Shown here: piece by piece, positions 22,393-33,463 of the stretch
Position numbering within the stretch: the stretch's first letter is position 1
Layout of the letters: the number at the start of each line of letters is the position of its first letter
NCBI GenBank assembly: GCA_963169105.1
Contig: OY720641.1
Span: 77,823,496-77,887,495, forward strand
DNA: 64,000 nucleotides
Reading direction: 5' to 3'
Origin: Ceriagrion tenellum
Lineage: Eukaryota > Arthropoda > Insecta > Odonata > Coenagrionidae
Translations under genes and position numbers: made by a program
Notes under the pieces: model-generated
Databases searched by the model: none
Told to the model about the DNA's origin: nothing
The model's input: the letters and a program-made list of their open reading frames with translations, nothing else

Positions 22393-24869
22393 GATTATGA
22401 CCTTCTATGGCATTCACTCTGGTTAAACCGAAATAAATTTTTATAAGATATTCATTGAATTTTCTCCTCACATGATTAAACTTTTAGTGCCTAATGTTAA
22501 TAAATTAACTTTATGTCGGATATACTCCAGTTTGTCTTGATAAAAACGGTACAATTGTTGCGAAGAAGCTAGAACAGAAGGTTGGATCGTCCCATCTTGG
22601 TCGTTCTGAGAATGGTATTTACTTAGCTACGAAGAGAATTTTCGTACTCTAGCAGAAGTATATGAATTGAAATAATTATATATACATCCGCTTAATATAA
22701 GTTAAAAAGAGAGTAATGAAGACTTAATATTGCAGCAAAACCAGGCAGTCTGGTAAAATAATTGGGTGGTGTGAGGTAGATGGTAAATTAATGACGTAAT
22801 CTTTGAGAAATGACTATATTTTTTATGTTGTACCCAGGAGGATTAAGAAAATACAGTACTTATCATGGGTTACATCGGATTTTCCTCCATGATGTACACA
22901 TCCATTTTCTGTGGTACTAGAAAAATAATTTCTTCAAAATTGGTACTTGGACCGCCATGTATGAGATACACTGAAATATCGTCCATTTGAAAACCATCCG
23001 TTGCCATGTTTGGCATAACTGGCAGAGTAATGGCCAGTTCTTAACTATGTTAACCGGATAAAGTAAGCTAAAAATCACTAAATGATTGGCATTTTTTGCC
23101 GATATGGATTATTATTCACTTGCAAAAACTACATCTATGAAGAGAAATATATCAGTAACGTTAGGTTTTGAGACATCTATTCCCTATTAAAGCTACTTGA
23201 AAAGATGTCTGAAACTCTTCGAATACCTGCTTAGCAATAAAACTCTTTCGCTCGGATAATAAATGGATAAGCAGTTAGTCTATTTCGGTTATGATGCTCT
23301 AGGTTCTGATACGAGGCACCTTCTTTTTTCTTCTTTTAATACTGTAAAGCGACGAAAAATTGTCTTTAAAGGATGCTAAATTGAGAAGTAAATAAAATAT
23401 ATGTATCAACATATCATCAGATGCAGAAAGCAGAAAGCAGAAGGGTCGGCGAAAGCTTTCCTTTAAATAGGGACTAGCAGTGGCTACTGGAAACAAGGAT
23501 TTGCTGATAAATTATCTCCATTTTACTAGCACTAATTTTGGAATCGCTTTTTTTTTTTAATCAATTACTCATGAACGTGGGGGCATAATTGAAATTTTTA
23601 AAATTCCGCCGACTGCACATATTTCTCAGATTCCTCTTCTAACGTGTTTTTGCTGAGGTTTTAGGTTTCTTTCGCCTGAGCCGTATTTTCTTAAACTTTA
23701 CGTCCCTTCTTACATCCGGGATCGCAGACGCTGTTCGCCATGGCATTTTTCGTTTCCCAGACATTTTTCGCACCATCTTTATCGCCGATTAATGCTCCGG
23801 GACCCGCAGACCGGAATAAAAAGCGAGTAGCAATTCTTGAACGCCAGAACCCTGGGGTATAAAGCCGGAGGGAGTTCGGTACGTGAAGCTGGAGGGAAGA
23901 GATTTAGAGACAAATAAAGTTCCGTGTAAGCATTAACGCTGCTGTGATAACGGTCTGGGTATCCCTTCATTTTCACTCCCAAATCGCCGCCCGAGGTTAA
24001 CTAATGGCGTTGACTATAATTAGACTCCCAAAACGCACCCAGGGTCTTCCCATGCCCTAATATCCCCACTTCTTTCATGAGGAGGTTGTAAAAAGTGCAA
24101 GAGGCCAGCCACATTCATACCGATTTACATGATTTGATCGTAATAGTGTTTTACGATATGGGCCGATTGTACGGATGGTAGTGATTTAATGGTAGTCGAT
24201 ATAATTTTTACGAAATAAAGGTAAAAAAATCTTGGTACATACTGAGGGTTCGTTTTTATTGCCCATTACCCCCAATTTGGCTGAATGCTTCTCGACGTTT
24301 TTCGAGACGTGTCACACAGTTTTCATGACTGTAAAAAATTCTTCCAATGTATTCAAACTTCCTCATTTACCATGGAAATAGACATTCTTCAACTAAATTG
24401 TTGCTAAGGGAAGATACGTTTGATGTAGGATGAATAACAGGCAATTATTTTCGTAATTGTCAAATGTGATTTATAGTTCTAAATTCGGTGTTTATGACTC
24501 AATTTTTAACAACTTACAATGATGTCATTCGTGATTTGTTAGTATTTCACGTAATACTCTGTCAAATTGACGCTCTATTTTACAGTTGAAAATACCCATT
24601 GATATAAAAACAGAATCAAAAAATGAATTTCGAGATTGTAGTCACGTAGGTGGAACCTGAGAAAAAATAATTTCTCCATTTGACTATCCAAACGAGAAGA
24701 TGCATCCCCATTCCAACTGTTTAAATATGTTATGCTTAACATTATATACAGCTAAAGTTAAATACGACATTAAAAGTGTCACAAAATTACAGCTATTTTT
24801 GAACAGTCGTGGTTAGAACTCGGGGAATGCTATCATTGACGTCTCGAATAGATAGGCACGTAAAAAGTA
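22393..24869. other. No feature recognised
   Basis: A+T-rich, with a slightly G+C-richer patch around 23700-24060. No coding, repeat or RNA signal could be supported. A small TCTCGA/TCGAGA inverted repeat lies near 24292-24310. Confidence 0.45.
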
Positions 24870-25604
24870 TTAATTCAACCCAGGATATATGGATAGTGCA
24901 CTTTTAAGTCAGCCTATTCCATACAGAAAAAAATATTAAGACTTATATTACAAAAAAATCCTTATGAACACTCCCGACCTCTGTTTAATGAATTAAAAAT
25001 ACTCCCGTTGAGGTACTTGTACTGCTATAAAGTACTGAAAATCTTTTATTTACGTAGTGTTACTGTCAATCTTTATTAGGGAGTGATATCATGTTTCATT
25101 TTTGAAGAGGTTTCTGGGTCCCTACACCCAAACCTAATCTCACAATATATAAAAGATGTTTTCTTTATATGGGGCACAAATTGGATAATCTCCTGCCAAA
25201 TAATGTCAAAGAATCTACCCATTTCAAAAGGTATCAAAGACTGATTCTAAAATGGTTGTTGACATTTGATGATATAGTAACCTTATTGTAAAGGGTCAGT
25301 GAATTTAGTATATAATAAGTATGTTTTATTTTCAATTGCATTTTTAGTACAATTTCCTTATTTTTATTTTTGTAAGTTCTTAAGCCAGCACAGTGGTAAT
25401 ATTTCTTTTTTTTACGCACCTATTTTGTTTGTATATTCTTCATACTTTGAAAATCATGGTTTGATGTGTTCTTTTCCGCATTAATGATTTTGAAATTAGC
25501 CTAAACACACGCTTAATGCCTTATAGGCTACATTACTTCCTTAATACAGGAAAAAATATTTGTAATGAATCATGTTAGGAAGAATAAAAATTATTATTAT
25601 ATAT
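24870..25604 (+). mobile_element. CR1/Rex1-like LINE, 5'-truncated relic with ATT-repeat tail
   Basis: Plus-strand translation from 24888 gives YG, a stop, CTFKSAYSIQKKILRLILQK, NPYEHSRPLFNELKILPLRY and LYCYKVLKIFYLRS, up to about 25063. Later, near 25165-25260, it gives YMGHKLDNLLPNNVKE then FKRYQRLILKWLL. The order (Gln-Lys-x-Ile-Leu-Arg, HS-Pro-Leu-Phe, Leu-Lys-Ile-Leu-Pro, then Leu-Pro-Asn and a terminal Phe-Lys...Leu-Leu) is the usual end of the RT ORF in CR1/Rex1-type LINEs. The 3' UTR runs to AATAAAAATTATTATTATAT, an ATT microsatellite-like tail. The catalytic RT part is absent. The R4-like element next door sits in this tail. Confidence 0.7.
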
Positions 25605-25738
25605 TTTTTTTACTTCTGTAACTTTCCCCTCCGAGTCCCCGGCTAACATCGAGTTTCGTTGCCGTCATAATGGCCGAGAACTCGAGAGGGGGGGTGCAGA
25701 GTTCGTAGCCGCTTCCGTTTAACCCATCGGATCAGTGG

Positions 25739-26462
25739 CTACGCTGCGTTCGGGTCGTGCGCACGGAGCAGACGGAGCGACCCCAAGAGGACGGCCTTCT
25801 GCATGCGGGCTGCAAGTGATTCCGCCTGTGCCACGCAAGCAGGAATACACTTGATGCTCTGTATCAGCGAGCCCTTGATTCCACCGAGCACACCTATGAC
25901 TAGGACAACTAGTTTTACAGAGTGTCCCGGGTACATCTGCCGAAGTTCGAACAGCAGGTCTTGATATTTCGTCCGTTTTTCCGCCTCTTTCGCGTCCAAG
26001 TTCGTATCGGCCGGAGCCGAAAACTCGATTACGAACATGGAACGAGATTGGCGGTCGAGGAGAACGATGTCAGGCTTGTTCGCCTCCAACTGCCTGGTGG
26101 TGGGGAATGAGTAATTCCACCAGATTTTTATTTTGTCGTTCTCCACGACGGACTCAATACCTCCAGGGGCATAGGGCAGCACATAAACTTCGTCGATGCC
26201 GTAATGATGTCGAAGGTGGAAATACAACGCTCGCAGAGCTGCATTGTGCCTAGTTAAATACGCTGATTGCGCGTAATAACTGCAGCCGGAGAGAAGGTGA
26301 CTCAAAGTCTCCGGCTTGGCTCGGCACGCTCTGCATCTCGTGTCCGCCACCTCCGCCTTGAATATCATTCGGCGGTACACGAGAGTGTTGATGACACCAT
26401 CCTGGCACGAGAGAACGAAACCCTCTGTTTCGGACCTGAGCCCGCGGAGCGAAGGAAGGCAA
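25739..26462 (-). pseudogene. R4/Dong-like C-terminal zinc knuckle and endonuclease
   Basis: Continues the RT ORF after a frameshift near 26455-26465 (the shifted frame reads LRSETEGFVLSCQDGVINTL before MYRRMIF). Counting from that Met: CRACRAKPETLSHLLSGC holds a C-x2-C-x8-H-x4-C knuckle (C16, C19, H28, C33). NKPDIVLLDR at 101-110 and MFVIEFSAP at 115-123 give the P-D...(D/E)-type restriction-like endonuclease core. KRTKYQDLLFELR follows. This combination is diagnostic of the R2/R4 type. The stop is at 25739. The part after the shift is otherwise intact. Confidence 0.88.
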
Positions 26463-27879
26463 ACGTCAGCTCCTTCGATAGCCCATGTTTTTCCATGTTT
26501 CGGTAGAAACCTCCATGCATGGGCTTATCGGTGTGCGTCTTGAGCAAGGTCTTCTGCTCAGCCTTTTTGACCTCGAGCTTTAAGACGTCTGCCCTCAGTG
26601 GCACGATTGACGTGCCACTGTCGTTACCGTCGGATGACAGGTCAAAGTCCAGACCGATTTCGTCCGCTGCCCTCTTCGCCGCCTGGAAGAGAAACGCCCC
26701 CACCCCGGCACCTTCGTGCTCCCTTACGAGAGTGAGCAGGGGGTCCGTGCTGTTGAACACACGGCAAACTGTACCCAAAACAACTCTGTTATGTAGACAC
26801 TCCAGGCTCAACAGACCTCTACCGCCTACACTGCGAGGGAGATACAATCTGGCGACGGAAGATTTCGGATGAAGACTTCTATAGATGGTCAGCATCTTCC
26901 TCGTTCCCCGGTCGAGGTTTTGCAACTCGTTGACATTCCATTTCATGCATCCGAAGGTGTACAGCAGTGTCGGGACCGCAAACATGTTCGTGGCAAGAAC
27001 CTTGTTCTTGCTAGACAGCTCAGAACTCCAGATTTTTCTGAGAGTCTGTCTGTACTTGGCGGTCAGTCTTTCCTTCACTGCTGCTACCTCCTGCATTCGA
27101 CGCTGGGGGACGCCGAGGTATTCGTAGCATTCGTCATCTTGCAGATGACGAACGACGTTCCCGTCAACGAGTTGCAAGTCTTCCTTGTCCTCCGATATTC
27201 TTCCTTTCGCCAGGTGGATGGATGCACACTTGTCCAATCCGAATTCCATCCCTATATCCTCACTGTATTGATGTACGGTGTCCAGTGCAACGCGCAGTTC
27301 TTTGTCGTTGGTCGTCGTATCCATGTAAAACAAATGGGTGACCTTGTGCTTCCTGTCACCAGGAACGCCGCACATGTATCCTCGACCTCGTGTCAGCTTG
27401 AAGGAGAGGGGGAGGAGGGAAATACAGAACAGGAGGGGGCTCAAGCTGTCGCCTTGAAAAACGCCACGGTGGTATGTTACCAACTCAGTGGAGACGGTCC
27501 GTTTGCCCGATGTCAAGACGAAGCGCATTCTCCAGAGTGGTAACAGGCGTTGGATGCAGGACACCACCTCTGGGTGGACTTTCATCAACTTCAGCACGGC
27601 GATGAGAAGCTCATGCGAAGTGGTGTCGAAAGCCTTGCGATAGTCCACCCATGCCATTGATAGGTTTCGCTTATGTCGGGCGGCATCCTGACATATGCAC
27701 CTGTCAATGAGCAGGTTGTCCTTGCATCCCGCGATTCCTCGTTTGCACCCCCTTTGCTCGTACACCTCCTCCCACACAGACTGGATCTGCCGGAGGATAA
27801 GGTCGCTCAAGATCGTGGTGAACACCTTGTATACAGTGTTTAGACAGGTTATAGGGCGATAGTTCTTCGGATTGGACAA
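26365..27879 (-). pseudogene. R4/Dong-like reverse transcriptase fragment
   Basis: Residue numbers count from the first codon after the TGA. NPKNYRPITCL lies at 3-13 and AWVDYRKAFDTTSHELL at 76-92, carrying the first catalytic Asp (motif A). RGVFQGDSLSPLLF is at 138-151 and HLFYMD at 182-187. In active RTs two Asp follow Tyr-x; here FYMD is followed by TTTNDKEL, with several residues apparently deleted, so the second Asp and following strand are lost. GLDKCASI (about 215) and YLGVPQ follow. The long thumb/linker to about residue 470 is intact. Near 26460 the frame changes and the ORF runs into a stop. Its 500-codon length shows rather recent insertion, but the copy cannot be active. Confidence 0.9.
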
Positions 27880-27882
27880 GTC

Positions 27883-28203
27883 TCACTTTTTCGGAATGAG
27901 AACCGTGCGTCCCTCAGTCAGCCAAGGTGGAAATGGTTCTCTACCTGTGATGAGGGACGTGAAGATTCTGGCCAGATGTTTGTGGGTAGAAGTGAACTTC
28001 TTCCACCAGAAGCTATTCACGGCATCCATTCCTGGAGCCGCGAAATTCTTCTTGCCAGACAAAGCGTGCTTCACGTCACTTTCCGTGACTGAAAGGGGTC
28101 CATCCACATTGTGTAGGTGGCGGTCGCAGAACTCTTTAAAGAGTGCGATGGCCGGAGTGTCTCCATTGAATGGCCTCGTCGTTTCGTACATATCCTTCCA
28201 GAT
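27883..28203 (-). pseudogene. R4/Dong-like ORF, N-proximal fragment
   Basis: Starts at the truncation point (IWKDMYETTRPF...) and covers the region just before and into the RT fingers: SGKKNFAAPGMDAVNSFWWK, then PPWLTEGRTVLIPKK. The APG-x-D and VLIPKK blocks are standard entry motifs of non-LTR reverse transcriptases. It ends at a single TGA codon (27880-27882). The same frame continues directly into NPKNYRPIT, so this is one reading frame interrupted by one nonsense change. Upstream DNA-binding domains expected in this group are missing by truncation. Confidence 0.85.
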
Positions 28204-31200
28204 ATTATTATTATAATTTTATGAACTAGCCAAGTACCTAGTGAATTAGATAATCATTATTAAGAACTTATCGATCGTTAAGTTGTGAGCAATATAAAGC
28301 CTAATTGTATTCAGAAACGTGAGCTCTATGAGTGGGTAATTGTTCACATCATAAATATGATATCATCAAATGCCAGCAACACCCGACGGCTATTTATCTC
28401 ACAGATACGATGTAATCGACTGCCTGCGATGATGGTCCATGCATGCTCAGGGATGATGACTTCCCTATTTATTCGTATAACTTAGATACCTGCCTTTAAA
28501 ATACTAGTGCTTATGGTGAGCGTTAGATACATGGATATTTATTCTCGTTTGTATGTTTTATCCCCTTTGTAATATCGGATCGCCATTCGCGTTGTAAATC
28601 GCCTATGCTAGAAAGCATTGGCTGATCCTGCGTTACTTTGACAGGCCTTCATAATAGTGGTTTTGCTACAAATATACAAATTATCATTCCTGTTTGAATT
28701 TTATTGTTAACTTATTTCCTCGGAAAGTTTTGAAGGTAATTATCTATGTATTATGGTTTGCATGTCAGCATTAGGCTATCTGATAGTTGTCTTTACACGA
28801 CGTTATAGCTGATAAAAAGGTGTTGATTTCTCGAATACACCTGTTGACGTAAAATAAAGCCAATACTCTTCTATTGAAACCACTCCAAATTGCTTCTGTT
28901 CACATTGGTACATGTAATATCATCTCATTGCCATCCTTAATGAATGAAAGAAATTAAATATTTACTTGAGCAGAATGAAATGAAAACGTCAATTTTTAGC
29001 TAAAACTAATCTTGATTATCTTTTTAAAATTACTAGAATTCAATGCGGAGTTAAAAATTTTAAATTGGAAATAAAAATATTCAAACGAGTTGATATGGAG
29101 GACTATAAAACTGGCAAGTTGATATGGATACTCTTAGCGGCGTGTTTTCATCAGTAATGTAAATAACTCGTCTTTTATGGCGATATAGAGTCTCATATTC
29201 CCTCCCCTCATCAGATCTATATGAAACAAGTGTATAAAAAGAAATGTACATTTCTGGGAAAAAAGTAAAGTAATTAGAAGGTGATATCCTTGACAAAAAA
29301 CACGCAATAGAAAGAAGAATCGACGAGAGAACTGTGAATAAAAATGCATTTTAATGACTATGTTCGGTGTTACCAGCCGCCGCGGCTACTTCTCAAAGTG
29401 GCCGATTTTTTCGGGTACGGAATAAATTTCCCATACATCTAAGTGATGTAAATCTTCCCTCCCTTCAGCAATCATCACCGTAAGCGGCCATAATCTCTCA
29501 GGTCCTGTGGTGGCCGGTTAATACAGGTTTCACTTTAATGATATTTCAATGTGTAGAAGTATTTTAGAGTCAGCGCAACCATGGAGGGATTCAAGGATAC
29601 CAAATTTTACGCAAAGTCAATGTTTTCCTCCCTTTTTTTCTGATAGATTCTGCGTATCAGCTCGTGCGAATATCACTTTCGTATGAGCTTATTTTCCAGC
29701 CTCATCCGGTTATAACTTTGTTCCAGAATCAGCGCTTTTGTGTCGAGTCTGCAAGGGGATGGATGAGTTCTACCCTCGTTCGTTCAGCTCATAATCTGCC
29801 ACTGCTCCTTTCGTAATGCGACTCCTCATCGCCTGAATCCTCTACTCTGCATTGTTACCGTGCCGACTTCCCTTTACCCTGGTTTCGCCGGAGTTTCTCC
29901 CGTTGCTATTGATTCACATAAGCCTTCTCACTAGAAAAACAATCTTCCCCTCGTTTTTTTTACTTTAAAAAATCCCTTGGAATTTCTCTTCCCCCAGGAG
30001 ATAGATTTTTTTCCTCTTTCTCTCATCATGTTAATCTCCTAATACCTCATTTTCTCCTGTGGGCACGCCACCATATGTACCATTGTATTTTCTGAGACGG
30101 TATCATGGATCCAGGGGACAGTGGTCTCTGATAATTGTAGCGTTCTTATTGGCTTAGTCTTTTGATTCATTCAGACGGTTGGTATTTGTTTTTCCTCGCA
30201 CCCTAAATTAAACAGTTTTCATCAAAAATGCATTGGTCAAGTTTAACACGAAGTTATCTTCGGATATCTTATAAAATGCATTACGGAGGAAAAACCGCGG
30301 ATTATTCGTAGTTCCAACTTTCGTCGCTATACTAAATTATATTTAGCTACTATACTTAGATATACCGACTTACATTTTCCCTGGAATCCCCCTAATTGTG
30401 TTGCGTTAATATGCTCATTTTTTGATTAAGCATTGTTTGTATTAATGATGTTGTAACTAACATCAAAACATCATACAAATCACGGTTTAATTGCTATATT
30501 GGCCGTTAGTCACTTGAAATAGTAATATGTTTTTACATCGTGCAATGTTCTTTTCTCCTTCGTCATTTCAAAAACATATGTTGGGCCGGATTTTTCTAAT
30601 GGACAACTTATTGTTGCATAATAGATTTCATGGGAAGAATCGATGCCATTTTGTACAGAGTGAGACCATGGCAAAGAGAAATACGGACATGTAACTGTGA
30701 TCACTTCTAATTCATATTTGAGTGGTGATATTTCGTTTAAAACTCTGTCAAAGTACTTAATTATCGAAATCACTACTGAACCTTGGTCGTGGAAGAGTGA
30801 GAAAGGAGAAACATGAACGAATGTTGGGTGACTCCAATGGAATTGTCACCTAGCCAATTCCAGAAAAATTATCGAATTTTAGCGTTTTTTTAGTGTAGAA
30901 TGATTAAAATCAACGATGCTGATTTAACATATTTCTCTCTATAATAAAGACCTGTGTTGAAAGAGGTAAGCGTATAAAAATATTGGTAAGCTTAAAAGTA
31001 ATATAAAAATGAAAAAGAATGTGATTTCATTTGTGGTACATGCACTGGCTAAACAAAAAGGAAAGAATACCCTTCATGTATTAATTGAATACGGTTATTA
31101 TTTAATTAATGTAAGAATCTTCTATCTCATTCTGTTTTTTCATGTAAAATAGCCAGTGCTTTTTTTTAAGCTCTTCAAAAACCTCAGAGCAAGTAAACCC

Positions 31201-32872
31201 ATGCATTAAAATTGATGGACGCTAAAAATGTTTGAATAACTCATTCATGGATGGATCCATATTTTAATTAATTAATGCTCTGCTCTCGATTATTAAAAGT
31301 TTTACCTTGCGTGGCAGACAGAGCCAATTTGAGTAAATTGATTGTTCCTATGCCATTGGTAATAGTGCGTGCTGATTTGCCTTTTTTAGGCACGGCAAAC
31401 AAATAGGTAGGTGTACGATCCCAAAATATCTATAAAAAGTATCTTTGATGTTGGGTTTTTGGATTCGGTTAATTGCTTTGGTAACCAGAAAATCAATTAG
31501 CTAAAATGTATTCGTGGAATGCTGTTGGTCATTATTCAAGCCCCATTGATAATTTTCCGAAGCACTTTCAATGCGGGCGTGATTGCATCCCTTCGGCGAG
31601 CGAGGGATGGAAGAAGCACCCTTGGCGAATTATTGGCTGTCAGAGTCATTATATTTGTTAATGACATTTGCTATTCATTTCTTTCAGCCTGTTCTTTATT
31701 ACCTGGAACAATTTAACTGGTGGAGTTCCATTCCTAGAACACTCATTTGTGAGCTGTTCAATTAGTGAACGGCGATATGTTTCCATAGGAAATAAAAATA
31801 ATTTCCCGAATCGTGAAGTGCTGTATAGCTGTCATTCATAGGATAAAATTTTATAGTTCGTCTACTGAAGATGAATTTATTTGGAATAATTTAAATGATA
31901 CTCTCGATTATATAATGTGGGTAAACATTTTAAGAAATCAAATTAGTTGTGGTATAATGATTTTTTGTGGTATTTGGTTATTCACCTCTAACTTTACTTT
32001 TCATATGGACGAATTAGCGAATCCGGAAATTTCACTGATATGATCTCTTAGTACTAAAGTAACATTGAAATTTTCTAAGGTGATTAAATTCTCAAATATG
32101 TCATTTCAGAAGAATTGATTGGACTAAAGTGGCAGGATACTAATTTTTCTCCGTAGGTGCATAAAAATTACTCATTTGAGAAATTTGGGTTTAAAGAAAT
32201 TGTAAAGATATGAACTCAGGCTTTTGTTATGCTAGGTTTTTTTCTTATCGCAATATCTCATCGTACCTTTTTTATAAATTTCGCGTTATTTCAACGCATT
32301 CAGAAACAGCCACACACGGTCAGGGTAATTTGTTCCGCGATTACTTTAATTCCCCCGAGAGCTCAATTCCTCTAGCACGCTGCACTAAGATATTGAGTTT
32401 CAACAGAATGTTGGAATTTTACAATACGGATTTAAATTCCAAACAGATTTTTGCCATTAACTATAAAATATATTACGAGATAGCTTTTTTCTATCCTTAT
32501 TTCTGGGTATTTAATGCTTATTTCTCATTTTTCTCTTGTTTATGACACCGCTTTGGGGAAATTAAGGGTACACGGTGTCATTAAAATTATTTGAACTGTT
32601 ATTTACTTGCTTTAATTAAGGTGGAACAAGTGGATAATATAACCTATGGTGTAGGAAAATAGTTGTACCATTAATAGGCTTGATGAAATATTTGTTTTAT
32701 AGTAAAGGCGTTTATTGAAATAATACATTTATTCGTGAATTACTGTCTTTGATGGCAAGAAAAGAGAACAGAAACATATATTATTTGTTCTGGCTGTGAA
32801 TGCGTGAATATATTCCTTATTACTATGATTAGTGAAAATAATTTTAACACACCACTGGTCAGTTCACAGTTC
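28204..32872. other. Long A+T-rich stretch, no gene recognised
   Basis: It begins with the ATTATTATTATAA tract flanking the R4-like element. Short open frames only. Minor hairpin-like sequence at about 30436-30479 (TTTGTAT...ATACAAA). A region at 29400-30060 is slightly richer in C and T. Nothing supported as a gene or a named repeat. Confidence 0.45.
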
Positions 32873-33080
32873 CAAAAATTATTTGCACAATCCGGATTTC
32901 GATGCCTGGCATCATCTTCCTGTGCTCATGGACAAGTAAAGAAGACATTGCGAAGGATTATATAGATAGCAATTTTTGTTTTACATAGTTCATATAGTTC
33001 GCAATACCTTCTATACTTGTCAGTGAGCACCTGAAGATGGTGCCAGACATCGAAATACGGATTGTGCAATAAATTATAAT
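32873..33080. repeat. Near-perfect palindromic foldback, about 183-208 bp
   Basis: The left arm from 32885 (GCACAATCCGGATTTCGATG, then CCTGGCATCATCTTCCTGTG) is the reverse complement, with few mismatches, of the right arm ending at 33067 (CACCTGAAGATGGTGCCAGA, then CATCGAAATACGGATTGTGC). The symmetry centre is near 32976, so almost no spacer remains. Looser complementarity extends to about 32873 and 33080. Both arms, read outward from the centre, contain a CTGAAGATG-like block, a short GATG...CATC stem and CGAAAT. It is a large inverted repeat, probably a transposon-end dimer. Confidence 0.85.
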
Positions 33081-33118
33081 TTCTAAAATGTATAATAAAT
33101 TAGATTATAATATATATA

Positions 33119-33146
33119 TTTTACTCATCCACTCTTCGTTCGGATC
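33119..33146 (+). repeat. Direct repeat, copy 1 (28 bp)
   Basis: TTTTACTCATCCACTCTTCG followed by TTCGGATC, identical to 33436-33463. The pair encloses about 290 bases of otherwise unrelated sequence and starts about 40 bases right of the palindrome. Confidence 0.8.
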
Positions 33147-33435
33147 AATTCACAGAGCAGCAGAGACCTTAAGTTTAAAAATTCAATCAGCTAAGAGTTT
33201 ACTACTAAGCGCATTGTGTTAAATATGAAATGCGAATTTGAGTTATCAGATGTGTTTTTGTCACAGCACCAATCTAATCTGCCGACTTAATGCTGATCTA
33301 CTTGGTTTTCACGAACGTTTTTTAAATTGATTTGAGTTTTCGTTCGGATGATGATTCGATAACTGCCTCTTTCGATCCTGGTGGGGGACTTTTGATACTA
33401 TAAATACCTTTTTTTCTCTAAGACAGTCATCTGTT

Positions 33436-33463
33436 TTTTACTCATCCACTCTTCGTTCGGATC
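33436..33463 (+). repeat. Direct repeat, copy 2 (28 bp)
   Basis: Exact second copy of the 28-base block at 33119. Too long for a usual target-site duplication; it may be a small duplication or the ends of a short element. Confidence 0.8.

Larger units (their letters stand above)
25605..28203 (-). mobile_element. R4/Dong-like non-LTR retrotransposon, 5'-truncated
   Basis: A site-specific-type LINE on the minus strand. The single ORF region has an RT domain followed by a C-terminal zinc knuckle (CCHC) and a restriction-like endonuclease, the layout of the R2/R4 group and unlike the apurinic-type endonuclease LINEs elsewhere in this window. The 3' UTR (25738 down to about 25615) ends AAGTAAAAAAAATATATAAT before TAA repeats. 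The 5' end is cut at about 28203, next to another TAA-type tract (plus-strand ATTATTATTATAA). TAA repeats on both sides fit the target preference described for Dong of Bombyx. The ORF is broken by one in-frame stop and one frameshift, and the second catalytic Asp is lost. Confidence 0.9.

Noticed and set aside
26869..27543. 224-codon plus-strand open frame
   Set aside because: Antisense shadow of the R4-like reverse transcriptase ORF.
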